Source: Galbibacter sp. BG1 (lineage in GTDB: Bacteria > Bacteroidota > Bacteroidia > Flavobacteriales > Flavobacteriaceae). Taken from it: a DNA stretch of 64,000 bases. Below the pieces are notes generated by a model. It worked only from the letters and a program-made list of their open reading frames with translations, did no database searches and had not been told where the DNA came from. The number at the start of each line of letters is the position of its first letter. Position 1 is the first letter of the stretch. Positions 1 through 8,128 of the stretch are shown here, piece by piece. The stretch spans positions 2,981,501 through 3,045,500 of the forward strand of contig NZ_CP058364.1 in NCBI RefSeq assembly GCF_013391805.1, given 5' to 3'. Position numbers and translations under genes: made by a program.

Positions 1-1248
1 ACAGAGATTGTTATTAACTTCGATCAAGCCAGCACCGAAGGAGGAAGTATAACTATTGAAACTTCCGGGGATGCCGTTTTCAACACTGATTATGAAATTG
101 AAGGTCAGTCATCGTCAAATTTTTCCATACCGATAAGTGCAGGGGCAACTTCTGCTTCTTTTTTGGTTAAACCTTTGGATAACGATGAATTTGACGCAGA
201 TAAAAAGGTGAACTTTACTATTTCCGAGGTATCCGGTGGACTGGAACTTCGGACTGCGATAAATACGGAAGTAACGATTGTTAACGATGATTTGCCTTCA
301 GTCCCGGTTATTGATTTTAGTTCGGAAAATGTGCTAAGCTTTACAGAGGCAGATGGCAATGCCACTATAAATTTCGACTTTTCTGAAACCACTAGCGAGG
401 AGAGTACGGTAGCTATTAGCATTAGTGGCTCCGCTACTTTAGGTGAAGATTTTACCATAGAAGGAAGTACAAGCAATCCTTTTATGCTCGCTGTGCCTGT
501 TGGAAGCAATGCAATAGCTGTTAATTTAGAGCTCTTGGAAGACATGATCGATGAAGATGATGAAATTATTACCCTTACAATAACCGAAGTTACCGGAGGC
601 TTGGAAAAAGGACTTAACCTCCAGGAGCAAACATTTACATTGGAAAACGTTAGCAGCCAAACTGGCCTAGACTACTTGGAAACATTTGAAGGGTTTACGG
701 GTGATGCCTTTTTGGAAGATATCGGTTATAAGAGTTTTGGACTTCCTGGTCAAACCGTTGGGGATAATCAGATACTGGATGCTAATAACAATAGCGGACA
801 GTATAGCGACGAACAAGTCCCAACGGGTACTTCGGATAACGGACTTAATTTCTTTTACAATGCTGGTCAAGATGGCAATTATGAGGGGGATGGAATAGTT
901 GATAATATATTAATTACAAGTGAATTGCAAGGGGCGGGAGATATAACGGTAAATATTGATGCGGCATACGCCTTTAAGAACCAGAATTCGGCAACCGTAA
1001 CTTTTTATTATTCGGAAAACTATGACGGCTCCGGAGCTTTTACGGAGAGTGAATGGGAAATTATGGGTACGGAAACGACCACCACTATGAACAGTGATGG
1101 ATTTGGAAACAATGCTTATAAGCGCGAGGATTTTTCCATTAACACCTCCGGGAATTTTTATATTGCAATTCGGATTACGCAAAACATAACTACTGAAAAT
1201 TACAGACTGAGATGGCGATTTGACAACATAAAAGCCGTTTCAAATTAA
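1..1248 (+). CDS. Calx-beta-type surface protein, 5' end outside window
   Basis: The reading frame is open from base 1 and ends with TAA at 1246-1248, so about 415 C-terminal residues are visible. The first part shows at least two Calx-beta-like repeats, with the recurring pattern of a conserved Asp-Glu-Asp/Asp-Asp-Glu turn followed by a Thr-Ile-x-Glu-Val-x-Gly-Gly strand (around 190-245 and again at 545-600). Calx-beta modules are calcium-binding beta-sandwiches found in large adhesins and surface proteins. The last 190 residues contain a different beta-rich domain resembling the choice-of-anchor or jelly-roll type of Bacteroidota surface proteins, ending Arg-Trp-Arg-Phe-Asp-Asn-Ile-Lys. Function beyond extracellular adhesion or binding cannot be stated. 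No sorting signal of the T9SS type is obvious at the C terminus. Confidence 0.75.
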   Translation, partial: TEIVINFDQASTEGGSITIETSGDAVFNTDYEIEGQSSSNFSIPISAGATSASFLVKPLDNDEFDADKKVNFTISEVSGGLELRTAINTEVTIVNDDLPSVPVIDFSSENVLSFTEADGNATINFDFSETTSEESTVAISISGSATLGEDFTIEGSTSNPFMLAVPVGSNAIAVNLELLEDMIDEDDEIITLTITEVTGGLEKGLNLQEQTFTLENVSSQTGLDYLETFEGFTGDAFLEDIGYKSFGLPGQTVGDNQILDANNNSGQYSDEQVPTGTSDNGLNFFYNAGQDGNYEGDGIVDNILITSELQGAGDITVNIDAAYAFKNQNSATVTFYYSENYDGSGAFTESEWEIMGTETTTTMNSDGFGNNAYKREDFSINTSGNFYIAIRITQNITTENYRLRWRFDNIKAVSN

Positions 1249-1267
1249 CCTTAATAATTAACTTAAA

Positions 1268-1630
1268 ATGAGAAAGACGATGAGAAAATGGATTTTATTG
1301 GGAATTTCAATAGTAGGATTAGTAACATCAAGCTATGCACAATCGGAAAAAATGAAAGAGAATGCCCAAAATAAAGTAGATGAATTAAATGCATCGATAG
1401 TAGCAGAAGATACCGATTTGGTACTTAGCACAGAGCAACGGGATCAGCTTTATAATGAATATCTTGAAATGTTGATGGATGTAAAGAAGGTTAAAAAATC
1501 CGGAGGTGATAAAGAAGAACTGAAAGCTGCCAGAAAGAAACACAATAAAGCAATTTTTGGGGATATTTTGACCAAAGAGCAGCGAAAGGCCCGTAGGAAG
1601 AATAAAAAATCTTCCGAAGAAGAAGAATGA
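1268..1630 (+). CDS. Small exported charged protein
   Basis: This encodes 120 residues with an N-terminal signal peptide ending near Ser-Ser-Tyr-Ala-Gln (residues 1-25). The mature part is highly charged and probably helical, with a Lys/Glu-rich C terminus. The segment LTKEQRKARRK resembles the repeat of periplasmic Spy/CpxP-like or LTxxQ proteins, but the match is weak. An alternative start at 1280 (MRKW) would shorten the n-region and still leave a signal peptide. It follows the preceding gene by 19 bases and may be co-transcribed with it. A terminator-like hairpin follows. No function is assigned. Confidence 0.7.
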   Translation: MRKTMRKWILLGISIVGLVTSSYAQSEKMKENAQNKVDELNASIVAEDTDLVLSTEQRDQLYNEYLEMLMDVKKVKKSGGDKEELKAARKKHNKAIFGDILTKEQRKARRKNKKSSEEEE

Positions 1631-1662
1631 TTAAATTTTAACATATAGTTAGTAGTTTTTGC

Positions 1663-1696
1663 AAAGTCCATGGTAACCATCATGGGCTTTTGTTTT
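1663..1696 (+). terminator. Rho-independent terminator
   Basis: The arms AAAGTCCATG (1663-1672) and CATGGGCTTT (1681-1690) pair with one G-U, around an 8-base loop, followed by TGTTTT. It lies 33 bases after the stop codon of the small exported protein and ends that + strand unit. Confidence 0.65.
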
Positions 1697-1822
1697 ATAA
1701 GGAATTTTGGTGGCTAATCAAATTTGCGATTAAACCGTTAAAAGCGAAAGGCTCCATTTGTTTATGAAGTAAATAAAGTTTAAATATTATCATTAAAGTA
1801 ACAATTGCTGGGGAGAGGTTTG

Positions 1823-2662
1823 TCATCTGAGGTCGGTTGGGTTTTTTCCACGGTATTTTTGAAAAGTCTTATTCATATGACTGGCATCGTTAAATCCGAC
1901 TCTATTGGCTATTTGGGAAACACTGTAGGTGCTTTGCTTCAATAATCTTTCTGCTGTCTTTAGTCTGGTTTCGGTAATCATCATCTGCAATCCCAAACCT
2001 GTATGTTTTTTTAAGTAATTACTTATATAATTTGGGGAGAGGTTAAAAGTTTGGGCGATATATTTTTGGCTTAGCAATTCTTTTTTATCCATATGTTGTC
2101 GAATATGTAAAAGTACTTGTTGTACTTTTTCCCGTTCGTCCTGTTGCAATTTACTTATGTCCAAATTTCTTTTTGAAATATTACGTGATACCAAAACCAT
2201 TAAAGCTCCGAAGAGTTCCAGTATAAGTGTCCTAGAATTGGTTTTTGGACGTATAAATTCCTCAAGCAACATTTTGGATAGGGAAAAAATCATTTCTTTA
2301 TCCATTTTGTCCCTTACAATGCATTCAGGGGTTGTATTAGGATTGTACAGAACCTTCTCAATATTTTTTAACCAATGCGTATTTTGACCGTTGAGCTGTT
2401 TTTCCACGAACAGTTGTTCGGTAAATTTTATATAGGTAAATATCGTATGGTTATCGATTTCAAATGAATGGTGGTCGTCCGGAGTTAACAAAAAAATATG
2501 TCCAGGCCCGTAAGAAAAGGATACCCCATTAAGCAAGTGCCTTCCATGACCTTCATTGATCAGGATAAGTTCGTAGAAATTATGGGTATGGGGAGGATAG
2601 GGCCATTCATCCAATTTAAGCTGAAAAACATTTAAGGAATAACGACTGAAAATACGTTTCAT
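1823..2662 (-). CDS. AraC-family transcriptional regulator with cupin sensor domain
   Basis: This 279-residue protein has the classical AraC/XylS layout. Residues 1-130 form a cupin-like ligand-binding domain with the HTHNFYELI metal or ligand motif near residue 25 and a second strand motif around PDDHHSF. The C-terminal 100 residues hold two helix-turn-helix units, the first around KYIAQTFNLSPNYISNYLKK and the second around SVSQIANRVGFNDASHMNKTF. It is divergent from the deacetylase-like operon, with 100 bases between starts, so it probably controls that operon in response to a small molecule. That pairing is inferred from position. No ACACGTGT site of the LacI regulon occurs here, so the two circuits look separate. 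Confidence 0.9.
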   Translation of the reverse strand: MKRIFSRYSLNVFQLKLDEWPYPPHTHNFYELILINEGHGRHLLNGVSFSYGPGHIFLLTPDDHHSFEIDNHTIFTYIKFTEQLFVEKQLNGQNTHWLKNIEKVLYNPNTTPECIVRDKMDKEMIFSLSKMLLEEFIRPKTNSRTLILELFGALMVLVSRNISKRNLDISKLQQDEREKVQQVLLHIRQHMDKKELLSQKYIAQTFNLSPNYISNYLKKHTGLGLQMMITETRLKTAERLLKQSTYSVSQIANRVGFNDASHMNKTFQKYRGKNPTDLR

Positions 2663-2679
2663 GTCAAGTAATTTATTTA

Positions 2680-2687
2680 CAAAATTA
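2680..2687 (-). promoter_or_regulatory. Putative -7 box for the AraC gene
   Basis: On the minus strand this reads TAATTTTG, a match to the Bacteroidota TAnnTTTG element. It lies 18 bases upstream of the regulator's ATG. No convincing -33 TTTG is seen at the right distance. Confidence 0.35.
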
Positions 2688-2725
2688 ACCTTTTATTTTA
2701 CAATAGTAATAGATTGACATCCACT

Positions 2726-2733
2726 TAATTTTG
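2726..2733 (+). promoter_or_regulatory. Putative -7 box for the deacetylase-like operon
   Basis: TAATTTTG matches TAnnTTTG and lies 29 bases upstream of the ATG at 2763, a plausible spacing. The -33 element is not clear. An AraC-dependent promoter often has a weak -33, which would fit. Confidence 0.4.
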
Positions 2734-2762
2734 ATTTCTAATCATTACTTAAATAATTACAG

Positions 2763-3716
2763 ATGACAAAGATTACGGTACAAAGCAAACTTTCCCTACT
2801 GGTACTGGCTATGTTCGTTTCACACAATGTCCGTTCGCAATCCAAAACCAATGGAAAAGACTATTGGCCGAACGGGGCACAATTGGTAATTTCCTTTTCC
2901 ATGCAATTTGAAACAGGTGGTCAACCGGAAGGGGCGGAAAGTCCTTTTTCAGGAAACGCACTCCCCAAAGGTGTAGTAGATCTACCTGCCCAGACGTGGT
3001 TCCGTTATGGAGCAAGGGAAGGGATTTATCGAATGTTACGATTATGGGATAAGCATGGTATCAAGGTAACATCACATGTGGTGGGGGAAGCAGCAATAAA
3101 ATACCCTGAGGTGGCAAAAGCAATAGCCAATGGGGGGCACGAAATTGCGGCCCATGGTATCGCTTGGGATGATCAATGGAATTTGAGCTATGAAGAAGAA
3201 AAGACTTTCATAAAAAAAGGGTTGGATACGGTAGAGGCCATTACAGGCAAACGGGGTATTGGATACAATAGTAATTGGCTGAGAAGAAGTCCGAACACCT
3301 TAAAAGTACTTCAAGATCTAGGTTTCCTGTACCACATAGATGATCTCAGTCGGGATGAGCCCTTTATAACCAAGGTTAGGGGTGAAAATTTTGTGGTAAT
3401 ACCCTATACGCTTAGAAACAATGATATTGTCAACATCGCGGGGAAAAACTGGAGTCCTGACCAATTTTTGGCTCAGTTGAAAACGGAATTCGATCAGTTG
3501 TATGCCGAAGGCGCCCATAGACGCAGGATGATGTCCATAAGCTTGCATGATCGTATCGGTGGTGCACCCGCCATCGTAAAAGTGGTGGATCAATTTATTG
3601 AATATGCTAAGAAACATAAAGGAGTGGTATTCATGAGAAAAGATGAAGTCGCCAAGATGGTCGTTAACGATCCTAAGACGCCTGTTGACAATGCTGAACA
3701 TCAATTCAATAAGTAA
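2763..3716 (+). CDS. Exported polysaccharide-deacetylase-fold protein, PuuE-like
   Basis: The product is 317 residues with a signal peptide of about 25 residues (ending Asn-Val-Arg-Ser-Gln). The rest matches the NodB-type TIM-barrel deacetylase fold closest to the PuuE or allantoinase-like branch: strand 1 SFSMQFETG, then the long GREGIYRMLRLWDKHGIKVT helix, then motif 2 NGGHEIAAHG. In classical NodB enzymes motif 1 is TFDD with two Asp residues. Here it is SFSM, so the general-base Asp is absent, as in the PuuE branch. Both His of motif 2 are kept. Late segments MSISLHDRIGGAP and the aromatic NSNWLRRSP match the same branch. It is the first gene of a seven-gene operon. Substrate is unknown; an exported location argues against cytosolic allantoin use. 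Confidence 0.75.
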   Translation: MTKITVQSKLSLLVLAMFVSHNVRSQSKTNGKDYWPNGAQLVISFSMQFETGGQPEGAESPFSGNALPKGVVDLPAQTWFRYGAREGIYRMLRLWDKHGIKVTSHVVGEAAIKYPEVAKAIANGGHEIAAHGIAWDDQWNLSYEEEKTFIKKGLDTVEAITGKRGIGYNSNWLRRSPNTLKVLQDLGFLYHIDDLSRDEPFITKVRGENFVVIPYTLRNNDIVNIAGKNWSPDQFLAQLKTEFDQLYAEGAHRRRMMSISLHDRIGGAPAIVKVVDQFIEYAKKHKGVVFMRKDEVAKMVVNDPKTPVDNAEHQFNK

Positions 3717-3720
3717 AATC

Positions 3721-4605
3721 ATGGATCGAAAAATTTATATCGTGTTTATAGTTTTTCTCACTACAATTTCTGGATGGGGACAAAAGCTATTTCCCTATAG
3801 ATTGGAAAAAGGATTTGAAGTTAGTGGTTTTGATGCGCCTGAAAGTGTTTTGAAAGATCCTGAGAATAATGTGCTTTATATTTCAAATATCAATGGAGAA
3901 CCAGCGGAAAAGGATGGCAATGGCTATATTTCCAAGTTGGGAATTGATGGAAGTATAATTGAAAGAAAATGGATCGATGGGCTCAATGCGCCCAAGGGTA
4001 TGGGAATCTACAAAGGGAAGCTCTATGTGGCCGATATCGATGTTGTTGTTGAAATAGATATTCAAACACGAGTTCGTAAAATCCATAAGACGCCAGATGC
4101 CACATTTTTAAATGATATCACAGTCGATCGGGAGGGAAATGTTTATATCAGCAATACTTTTGGGTTTTCAGGGATTTATAGATTGTCACCGAATGGAACG
4201 GTTACTTTGTGGATGAAGGACAAGGACCTACAGATGCCCAATGGTTTGCTAATGGACGGAAAAAGTCTTTTAGTGGCCAATTGGGGCGTGGACCTAGATC
4301 CTAAAACGTACGAAACCAAGACAAAAGGTAATATTCTAAAGGTGGATACAGTGACGAAGAGAATCATGGACTTCATTGGTCCGCTCGGTAACTTGGATGG
4401 GATCGTTGAAACAGGAGAAGGGTATTTTGTTACAGATTGGCTTTCTGGAAAGTTATGGTATACTAATTTATCGGGGCAGAGGATTTCGATTGCCCTTCAG
4501 CTGCCAAAAGGTATTGCGGATGTTGGATATGACCAGATTACAGAGACTTTATATGTACCCCTTATGTTGGATGGGAAGTTAGTAAGCTATAAACTTTTAA
4601 AGTGA
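3721..4605 (+). CDS. Exported SMP-30/gluconolactonase-like beta-propeller
   Basis: I chose the ATG at 3721 because it directly precedes a signal peptide (MDRKIYIVFIVFLTTISGWGQ); the frame stays open upstream to 3643 but that part overlaps the previous gene. The product is 294 residues. Repeating blades of the type DREGNVYISNTFG and MPNGLLMDGKSLLVANWG mark the SMP-30/NHL-like six-bladed propeller that usually binds a divalent metal and hydrolyses lactones. It is clearly paralogous to the C-terminal half of the fusion protein at 60263-61957, which shares the PxGLLMDGxxLxVAxWG segment. It is separated from the deacetylase-like gene by only 4 bases and its stop touches the next gene, so co-translation is likely. 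Substrate unknown. Confidence 0.8.
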   Translation: MDRKIYIVFIVFLTTISGWGQKLFPYRLEKGFEVSGFDAPESVLKDPENNVLYISNINGEPAEKDGNGYISKLGIDGSIIERKWIDGLNAPKGMGIYKGKLYVADIDVVVEIDIQTRVRKIHKTPDATFLNDITVDREGNVYISNTFGFSGIYRLSPNGTVTLWMKDKDLQMPNGLLMDGKSLLVANWGVDLDPKTYETKTKGNILKVDTVTKRIMDFIGPLGNLDGIVETGEGYFVTDWLSGKLWYTNLSGQRISIALQLPKGIADVGYDQITETLYVPLMLDGKLVSYKLLK

Positions 4606-4610
4606 TTCAG

Positions 4611-5084
4611 ATGAAGAAATTATTAATATTGTTGTTTGCCGTTGCAGCCCAAACAATGGTTTCCCAAGGGCATGAACAAAAAAATAAATTGGATTTCCAT
4701 AATAAATCCAATGGGGTTCAACATTTCAACTTTGAGAATTTGCCGAGGGATACTATTTCGGAAGGGATTACAAGGCAGTGGTTCTATGCCGGAAAAGGGC
4801 AGATGGCATACTTCCATTTGGAAAAAGGGGCCCATATACCTATGCATAAACATCCAAATGAGCAAATTACCTATATATTAAAGGGTAAGGTCAGGATCAA
4901 AACTTTCCTTGATGGGGAACCAAAGGATTTTATAGTCGGTGCGGGAGAGGTTATTGTATTTCCTGAAAATGTACCCCATGAATTCTATGCTTTGGAGAAA
5001 ACATTGGATCTGGATGTTCACATACCGGTGCGTGAAGATTGGCTTTCAAACGAATTGCCGCAATATTTACGAAAAAGCAATTAG
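4611..5084 (+). CDS. Exported cupin-2 protein
   Basis: The start is taken as ATG 4611, giving MKKLLILLF with a signal peptide ending Ser-Gln-Gly; a GTG at 4602 in frame is less likely. The product is 157 residues with a single small-barrel cupin domain. The metal motif is visible as HIPMHKHPNEQITYILKG (residues about 79-96) with the second His in FPENVPHEFYAL. Such exported mononuclear cupins occur in sugar-acid loci, sometimes as isomerases like KdgF, which converts unsaturated uronate to the linear keto acid. That role is a possibility only. The gene starts 5 bases after the SMP-30 gene. Confidence 0.75.
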   Translation: MKKLLILLFAVAAQTMVSQGHEQKNKLDFHNKSNGVQHFNFENLPRDTISEGITRQWFYAGKGQMAYFHLEKGAHIPMHKHPNEQITYILKGKVRIKTFLDGEPKDFIVGAGEVIVFPENVPHEFYALEKTLDLDVHIPVREDWLSNELPQYLRKSN

Positions 5085-5088
5085 TGTT

Positions 5089-5502
5089 ATGGAAAACGAG
5101 AATTCAAAACAGACCGCCTATTTCCTTTTAAGAATTACATTGGGGATGAACTTATTGAGCCATGGTATAGTGCGTATGGGGAATATCGAAGGGTTCCGGA
5201 ATTGGATGGATCAATTATTTCAGGAAACGTTTTTGCCTTGGTGGGCAGTATTTGTATGGGGTACCGTGCTACCGATAATTGAATTTTCTTTGGGAGGTTT
5301 ATTGGTGCTCGGGATTTTTACCTATAGGGCCTTGATTACAAGGGCCATTCTAATAGTGATTTTAATTGTTGGGTCTTGCCTAATTCAACGCTGGGAATGG
5401 GTAGGGATTCAAATGATTTATTCACTTTTCTTTTATTTTTTGATTAACAACTTATCCAACAATGCATATGCAATTGATAATTATTTAAAACATCGAACAT
5501 GA
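5089..5502 (+). CDS. DoxX-like integral membrane protein
   Basis: The frame is open from 4939, but the upstream part overlaps the cupin gene; ATG 5089 gives 137 residues, 4 bases after the cupin stop. The sequence has four hydrophobic segments (about residues 9-27, 46-66, 69-90, 94-118) and the pattern LRITLGMNLLSHGIVRMGN typical of the DoxX/YphA/TQO small-subunit family. Members associate with redox enzymes or quinone pools, but the exact role is rarely known. It overlaps the next gene by 4 bases (ATGA), which indicates translational coupling. Confidence 0.75.
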   Translation: MENENSKQTAYFLLRITLGMNLLSHGIVRMGNIEGFRNWMDQLFQETFLPWWAVFVWGTVLPIIEFSLGGLLVLGIFTYRALITRAILIVILIVGSCLIQRWEWVGIQMIYSLFFYFLINNLSNNAYAIDNYLKHRT

Positions 5503-6512
5503 AGGCAATAGGATTTACAACATCGCACCCAATTTCGCATGAAGAGAGTTTCATGGAATTTCATAAAGACGTTCCTGAACCAGAAGGAAGGGACCTTTTG
5601 GTGAAAATCGAGGCCATTTCGGTAAACCCCGTCGATTACAAGATTAGACAGAACAGTACCTTGGAAACCGTTTTGGAAGACCCAAAAATTATAGGTTGGG
5701 ATGCCATTGGAACAGTCGTGTCCATGGGAGAAAGTACGGAACTTTTCAAAAAGGGGGATAGGGTATTTTATGCTGGAGACCTTACCAGGCCGGGTAGTAA
5801 CCAAGAGTACCAATTGATTGATGAACGGATTGTAGGTTTTGCACCAAAAAAAATAACAGCTCCACAGGCGGCTTCCATGCCCTTGACTTCTTTGACGGCA
5901 TGGGAACTATTATTTGATAGGATTAGGCTTTCCCAAGACAGGGACAAGGGCAAGACCTTATTGATTATTGGTGGTGCAGGAGGCGTAGGCTCAATAGCCA
6001 TTCAACTGGCAAAAAAGGTGGCAGGACTTACCGTTCTTGCAACGGCTTCAAGACCGGAAACCAAGGCTTGGTGTGAAAAAATGGGAGCCGACCATGTGGT
6101 GGACCATAGAGATTTGGTTCATCAGGTACATGAGGCGGGTTTTAAAGAGGTTGATTTCATAGCGGACTTTGTTGATACCAATGGCTATTGGGATAGTATG
6201 GTAGAGCTTATAAAGCCACAGGGCCATATCGCCTCCATAACTGGAAACGAGACTCCCATCCTGCTCAATAAATTAAAAACCAAAAGTGTTTCCTTTTCAT
6301 GGGAATTCATGTACACCCGTTCGATGTACCAAACAGATGATATGATTGAACAACATCACATCTTAAATAGAGTAGCAGGTTTATTGGATTCGGGGACCAT
6401 AATTTCTACCTTGAATCATGTCCTGAATGGTTTTACCGTTGCAAACCTTAACGAAGCGAATGAGCTACTTGAGTCGAATAAAACAATAGGTAAAATTGCA
6501 ATTGAATTTTAA
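5499..6512 (+). CDS. Zinc-free medium-chain dehydrogenase/reductase, quinone oxidoreductase type
   Basis: This is 337 residues, the usual length for MDR enzymes. The N-terminal GroES-like domain carries EAISVNPVDYKIRQ and GWDAIGTVVSMG. The Rossmann motif GGAGGVGSIAIQLAKK begins near residue 157 and binds NADPH. The structural and catalytic zinc ligands of alcohol dehydrogenases are not seen, which places it with the zinc-independent enone or quinone reductases (annotated as zinc-binding ADH family protein, YogA-like). No signal peptide, so it is cytosolic. Together with the Old Yellow Enzyme two genes downstream it suggests reduction of an alpha,beta-unsaturated carbonyl compound. It overlaps the DoxX gene by 4 bases and the following cupin by 1. 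Confidence 0.88.
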   Translation: MKAIGFTTSHPISHEESFMEFHKDVPEPEGRDLLVKIEAISVNPVDYKIRQNSTLETVLEDPKIIGWDAIGTVVSMGESTELFKKGDRVFYAGDLTRPGSNQEYQLIDERIVGFAPKKITAPQAASMPLTSLTAWELLFDRIRLSQDRDKGKTLLIIGGAGGVGSIAIQLAKKVAGLTVLATASRPETKAWCEKMGADHVVDHRDLVHQVHEAGFKEVDFIADFVDTNGYWDSMVELIKPQGHIASITGNETPILLNKLKTKSVSFSWEFMYTRSMYQTDDMIEQHHILNRVAGLLDSGTIISTLNHVLNGFTVANLNEANELLESNKTIGKIAIEF

Positions 6513-6898
6513 TGATTGCCAAAGAAATGAATAAAAAAGGCGATTGGGGCTCAACTTGGACAAAAAAGCTCTTGGATGAACTCGAACTTGGAAAACGGAA
6601 CTCACAGGTTGGCGAAAATTTGGTTTTCGAAAACCGATTCGTAAAAATTTGGACTATTCATTTGCCACCGCAAGGGAAGCTTCCCTTTCACAAACACGAC
6701 AAACCCTATGTGTACATTGCGCATAATGATGGTATTTCAAGGTCTTACATCGATAACGGGGAAGTACAGGAGGTGACGTATCAAAGAGGTGATACAAAGT
6801 ATTTACCAAGTCTGGATAAAGAGAACCCTTTGATTCATAATCTAATCAATATTGGGTGTACGGCCCTAATTTTTACGACAATCGAATTTAAACAGTAA
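6512..6898 (+). CDS. Cytosolic cupin-like protein
   Basis: This encodes 128 residues without a signal peptide. The ATG overlaps the previous stop (TAATG); a second ATG at 6524 is possible. A cupin barrel is suggested by the strand motif LPFHKHDKPYVYIAHNDG and a later YQRGDTKYLPSL. Only two or three of the usual metal-binding His residues are visible. It may bind a small acid or sugar derivative for the operon. No substrate can be named. Confidence 0.65.
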   Translation: MIAKEMNKKGDWGSTWTKKLLDELELGKRNSQVGENLVFENRFVKIWTIHLPPQGKLPFHKHDKPYVYIAHNDGISRSYIDNGEVQEVTYQRGDTKYLPSLDKENPLIHNLINIGCTALIFTTIEFKQ

Positions 6899-6908
6899 AT
6901 AATATAAC

Positions 6909-8036
6909 ATGGAATATAAAAGATTATTTTCGTCCTATAGGTTAGGTGAGAACCTTTTGAAGAATAGGTTTGTAATGGCCCCGATGACTAGATCAAGAAG
7001 TTCACAACCAGGGGATGTTCCTAACGAGCTGATGGCAACCTATTACGGTCAACGGAGCGCTGCCGGTCTAATTATCACAGAGGCGACCCAAGTCAGCCTC
7101 CAAGGAAAAGGATATGCCAATACCCCTGGCATATATACACGGGAACAAATAGCTGGATGGAAATCCATAACCGAAAAAGTGCATGATAAGGGAAGCAAGA
7201 TCTTTCTTCAGTTATGGCATGTAGGGAGGGTGTCCTCCTCTAGGGTAAATGGCCTTCAACCAATAGCGCCATCTTCGATTACGGCAAGCAAGACAGATGT
7301 TTACGTATTTGATGGTGCCCCCAATGGGGATGCTACTTTTATTCCTGTGGAGCAACCTAGGGAGATGGATCGAGGGGATGTCGAACAGGTGAAGAGAGAA
7401 TTTGTAAATGGGGCTAGGAATGCCATGGAAGCTGGTTTTGATGGAGTGGAAATCCATGCAGCGAATGGATATCTTTTGGACCAGTTCCTACGCAGCAACA
7501 GTAATAAAAGAACCGATGAATATGGTGGGAGTATGGAGAACAGGGTACGGTTGCTTTTAGAAATTACCGAATTGATTGCTGAGGCCATTGGCCGTGATAA
7601 AGTTGGAGTGAGACTTTCCCCTTTTATTAAATTCAAGGATATGGATGATCCCGAAATTTTATATACCATCATGTTAGCTGCCGAAAAACTTGATCGCTTG
7701 GACATTGTTTATCTGCATTTGTGTGAGGCCGATTGGGGGGATGCCCCAAAAATCCCATTGCTTTTTAGGAGGTCGCTTAGGACAAAATTTAAAAATTCTA
7801 TCATTGCTACGGGTAATAAAACGCCGTCTGAAGGGGAATCACTTCTAGAGGATGATCTGGTCGACCTAATTGGATTTGGAAGAAATTTTTTGGCCAACCC
7901 CGATTATCCAGAGAGGGTAAAAAAACATGCGGTCCTGAACAGTATATTCGATACACATACTCTGTTTGGGGGTGGAGGCGCGAGAGGGTATACCGATTAT
8001 CCCTTTTTGGAAAATCAATTGCAACAAAAAACATAA
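6909..8036 (+). CDS. Old Yellow Enzyme family NADH:flavin oxidoreductase
   Basis: The 375-residue protein matches the NemA/N-ethylmaleimide reductase group of FMN-dependent ene-reductases. Visible landmarks are the N-terminal NRFVMAPMTRSRS, the substrate and flavin contacts in LQLWHVGRVSS (near residue 100), the GVEIHAANGYLLDQFLRSNSN segment and the late phosphate-binding LVDLIGFGRNFLANPDYP. It reduces activated C=C bonds using NAD(P)H. No signal peptide. It is the last gene of the AraC-linked operon; with the MDR reductase it supports a role in handling an enone or reactive aldehyde. Confidence 0.92.
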   Translation: MEYKRLFSSYRLGENLLKNRFVMAPMTRSRSSQPGDVPNELMATYYGQRSAAGLIITEATQVSLQGKGYANTPGIYTREQIAGWKSITEKVHDKGSKIFLQLWHVGRVSSSRVNGLQPIAPSSITASKTDVYVFDGAPNGDATFIPVEQPREMDRGDVEQVKREFVNGARNAMEAGFDGVEIHAANGYLLDQFLRSNSNKRTDEYGGSMENRVRLLLEITELIAEAIGRDKVGVRLSPFIKFKDMDDPEILYTIMLAAEKLDRLDIVYLHLCEADWGDAPKIPLLFRRSLRTKFKNSIIATGNKTPSEGESLLEDDLVDLIGFGRNFLANPDYPERVKKHAVLNSIFDTHTLFGGGGARGYTDYPFLENQLQQKT

Positions 8037-8128
8037 GAATTTACAGTGTTTAACATTATTAAAGTTTAACTAACATGTTAAGAGCGAAAAGTTTATAACT
8101 TTACGCTACATTATTTAATTAAACAATC

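Noticed and set aside
105-545. Long open frame antisense to the Calx-beta gene.
   Set aside because: It mirrors the repeat-rich coding strand and its protein is a low-complexity Ser/Val/Ile pattern. It is a shadow of the real gene, like similar antisense frames under the IS transposase and aldehyde dehydrogenase genes.
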